Origin: Chitinophagaceae bacterium
GTDB taxonomy: Bacteria > Bacteroidota > Bacteroidia > Chitinophagales > Chitinophagaceae
DNA: 64,000 nucleotides
Direction: 5' to 3'
Assembly: GCA_016720585.1 (NCBI GenBank)
Contig: JADKKH010000006.1
Span: 186,001 to 250,000, forward strand
The notes under the pieces were generated by a model. That model had not been told where the DNA came from and did no database searches. It saw nothing but the letters and a program-made list of their open reading frames with translations. This document shows, piece after piece, positions 61,684 to 64,000 of the stretch (position 1 is the first letter of the stretch; the number at the start of each line of letters is the position of its first letter). Both the position numbers and the translations under genes were made by a program.

Positions 61684-64000
61684 ATGAAAGTGATCAGCAG
61701 GGGATATGTTCTTGGAGTCTTGTTCAGTTGTATTTTAATGGTGTCTTATGCCCAACCCCAGATCGGCGATGCGACGCTGCAGATCAATGCGGGAGGACAC
61801 CTGGCCCAGATATCAGAGTCAATTGTTACCAGCGATGGTAAGTATATCATCACAACCAGTACGGATAAAACGGTCTGCATCTGGGATGCCGTTAATAAAA
61901 AATTGGTTGACCAGATCCGGGGGGCCAAGTCGGTTTTCAACCAGGGAAAGCTTTATTCAGTGGCTATTTCACCTGATAACCGTTTTTAGCGGTGGGTGGT
62001 TTCTGGCTATCGGTACCGAGACAGATGGTGATCTCGCCGGGCAGATCAGGATATATGATTTTGCATCCCGGAAACAAGTGCTTCGTTTGAAAGCCCATTC
62101 AAATGTAGTGACAGCCCTGCGTTTTTCCGGTGATAGTAAATTCCTGTTTTCCGGTGCCTATGACGATCCGGTAATTGCCTGGAAGATCAGCGGCCCGGTT
62201 AATAAACCTTTATTTACGATCAGTAAGAAAATAGTGAGAAGCGGCCACGACCTCGAGGACATACAAACTTTCGGCAATACGGTTTTAGTTACTGAAGAAA
62301 ACCAAATTACAAAGTATAGCCTGCCTTCAATGATCCAAAAAGGGATAAGCAAAAAAACTATAAAGGGAGAATTACTTCAATTGCTGTTAACAGCAGCAAA
62401 ATAGAATTGTGATCACATCCAACTGAAAAGAGCTTGTGATCATGGATACAACACTAAAAGAATTACAGGTTATTAGTTTGAATGAGTCATCGACCCGTTG
62501 TGCTATTTCACCCAACGGTCAATATGGTGACAGAAGGCAAAGACAGCAAGGCCGATTTTTTTCATTTTGGAAAGCAGGCAGCTATAAGGCATCAGGCAGT
62601 ATTGATTTTCCGGGTGGCAGCACCGTGCTTGGAATGGGCTTTTGGGAAATAATGAATTTTACGTGGTAGGAGGTCCGTTAAACATTTTACAGTTTTATAG
62701 CATTAAGGAAAATGCCCTTACAATTGCTGATGTAAATCCCGGTGTTACCCTCTCGGGGGCCGGCAGAACGTTTACAGGAATAGCAGTGCATGATAAAAAT
62801 CTTGCTCTTAATGATGACTCCAAAGCCACCACCAATTCATCAGCAGATTTCAAATATATTTTCAATACAGAAGCAGGACGGCTGCAAAATTTTGTTGTTG
62901 CTGATTCATTGTTGTACCCGTTGGATCCGATAGAAAGGATAGCATCCGCATTTCTGTTGATGGCAGCGCCACACAAATGTATATCTATACCCATGATTCT
63001 GTAACAGGGACGATCCGGAGGGATGGTGGAAACGGGTATCAGCACGTTTGCGCGACTGTCACTACAAAGCACCAGGTCATTTCGTAGTGCTGCAGGTTTT
63101 GAACCTGTATAATAATAAGGGCGAAATGCTGGCAGCCTTTATCGGTCATGAGGGGGATGTAAAAAGTATCCAGGAAACGAAAGATGGCAATTTCCTTTTT
63201 TCTACCAGCCTGGACAAGACGATCCGGATGTGGGACCTGCGCCAGGTAAAGAATCAGCTTTCCTTCAGAACCTACACGGATCTGGAAATTGGTTGGAAGC
63301 AGTTTATTTCAAAATACTACCCGGCGTTTGATTCATCAGCAGCAAATCCGATAGAGTGGCTTTATAATGAAATGATGAAAGAGGGAAGTGAGGCCAGTGC
63401 TGTCAATGCCACTTACCTTATTTTGCCGCAATATATAGAACCACGGTTGAACATGTTTATAGCGGAGAATAATGAATGGGTGATGTGGAATAATAAAGGC
63501 TATTTCAAAGCTTCGGGCAACGGGGCCGCTTATATCGGCTGGTATGTTTATAAAGGGGAAGATACGGATGCAGAATTTTATACTGCGGATAAACTCTATG
63601 ATAATTATTACCGGCCAGACATTATCAACCGCCTGTTGTTTTCAAATGAGTACACAGCCGATATTTTAAGAAATAGTAAAGACGTTTCTAATCTTTCGAT
63701 TGCAGAGCAGGTAAGCAATATGCCGGTACTCAGGCTGGAAAAACTAGTGGATACGGCCCAGCTTACGGATAAACATATCAATCTTAAATTTTCAGTTGAT
63801 AATAAAGAATTTTTGGGTGATGTATTGCTTTATCAGAATGGAAAACGGATCACAGTCAATGCTGACATGATCAGGGGCCTGAAAGTAGGTGCTCCCGGTA
63901 TTCCGGTTGAACTTGTTACAGGGGAAAATTTATTTGTGGCTTCTGTGCTGAATAAAAACAAGGTGGAAAGCACACCGATAAAATTTAAACTGACTTATAT
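61684..64000 (+). pseudogene. WD40-caspase-type protein gene, several frame breaks, runs off right edge
   Basis: From ATG 61684 a signal peptide (about 1-22, ending VSYAQ) leads into WD40 repeats (VTSDGKYIITTSTDKTVCIWD). Frames then change: stop at 61989; continuation LAIGTETDGDLAGQIRIYDF to 62404; a stop near 62430; 62436-62669; 62645-63004; and a frame open from 62998 to the window end. The last frame has GHEGDVKSIQETKDGNFLFS and LDKTIRMWDL. It continues with NEWVMWNNKGYFKASGNG, AAYIGWYVYKGED and LYDNYYRPDIINRLL, the linker seen between WD40 repeats and a caspase (peptidase C14) domain. The caspase itself would lie beyond 64000. At least five indels plus a stop indicate a pseudogene, or poor sequence locally. 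Confidence 0.75.

Noticed and set aside
1..64000. tRNA, rRNA, CRISPR or transposase genes
   Set aside because: No T-loop-like GTTCGAATC with acceptor pairing, no regularly spaced repeats with unique spacers and no transposase motifs were seen on reading both strands; a tRNA scan would settle the first.

Overview
The window reads as a chromosomal segment of a Bacteroidota bacterium, most probably a member of the Chitinophagaceae or a close relative. The evidence is: a type IX secretion (T9SS) type B sorting domain at the first complete gene; repeated TAnnTTTG minus-7 boxes with almost no Shine-Dalgarno sequences; a branched-chain keto-acid E1 with alpha and beta parts fused; tandem DUF1573 and DUF3857 proteins; and a DUF6600-like YxWGxW protein. 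Base composition is moderately AT-rich throughout. I saw no rRNA, tRNA, CRISPR array, transposase or phage genes.

Layout. 0-2 kb: a partial lipoprotein gene and a T9SS-exported protein. 2.2-11.8 kb: a tight four-gene unit, the most unusual part of the window. It encodes a one-pass membrane protein, an actin/Hsp70-fold ATPase, a signal-peptide/TM/coiled-coil protein and a 1760-residue protein. The last appears to join a SEDS (FtsW/RodA-like) membrane glycosyltransferase to a class B penicillin-binding transpeptidase in one chain. I read it as a candidate self-contained peptidoglycan-synthesis machine. 11.8-21.8 kb: small housekeeping and stress genes (DinB-like, two DUF1573 proteins, fused E1, dodecin, PhzF, a GRAM/PH-like protein, DCC thioredoxin-like protein, a beta/gamma-crystallin-like secreted protein, YebC). 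21.9-29.7 kb: transport and envelope genes (two APC permeases, a DAACS symporter, DedA, MFS, glycosyltransferase 9).

29.8-39.8 kb: a 36-residue membrane peptide with a consensus promoter, an alpha/beta hydrolase, an ExbD-like protein, an ABC-F ATPase, a J-domain protein, a Tat-exported superoxide dismutase, a UbiB-family kinase, a DUF6600-like protein with 132-bp internal repeats, a cold-shock protein and a beta-rich membrane-anchored protein. 39.9-53.1 kb: glycine dehydrogenase, a fatty-acid hydroxylase, a YkgJ-like protein, a DUF4242 protein and its decayed duplicate, a Tat-exported metallo-beta-lactamase-fold hydrolase, an MFS exporter overlapping a deoxynucleoside kinase, FolK, an orphan ABC-2 permease, a SRPBCC protein and QueG. 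53.2-64 kb: two tandem DUF3857/transglutaminase-like genes, each with a frame break, a channel-like small membrane protein, a serine hydrolase, ClpB, and a WD40 gene broken in several frames whose last part matches the WD40-caspase architecture and runs off the right edge.

Three themes cut across the window. First, several genes carry the TAnnTTTG box only 4-9 nt before the ATG, which suggests leaderless or near-leaderless transcripts. Second, 3' ends of genes (gcvP, an MFS gene, a DUF4242 gene) exist as extra short or decayed copies next to palindromic intergenic elements. Third, frame-disrupting indels concentrate in the last 11 kb (a T-run, a G8 tract, the WD40 gene), while the 879-codon clpB between them is intact.
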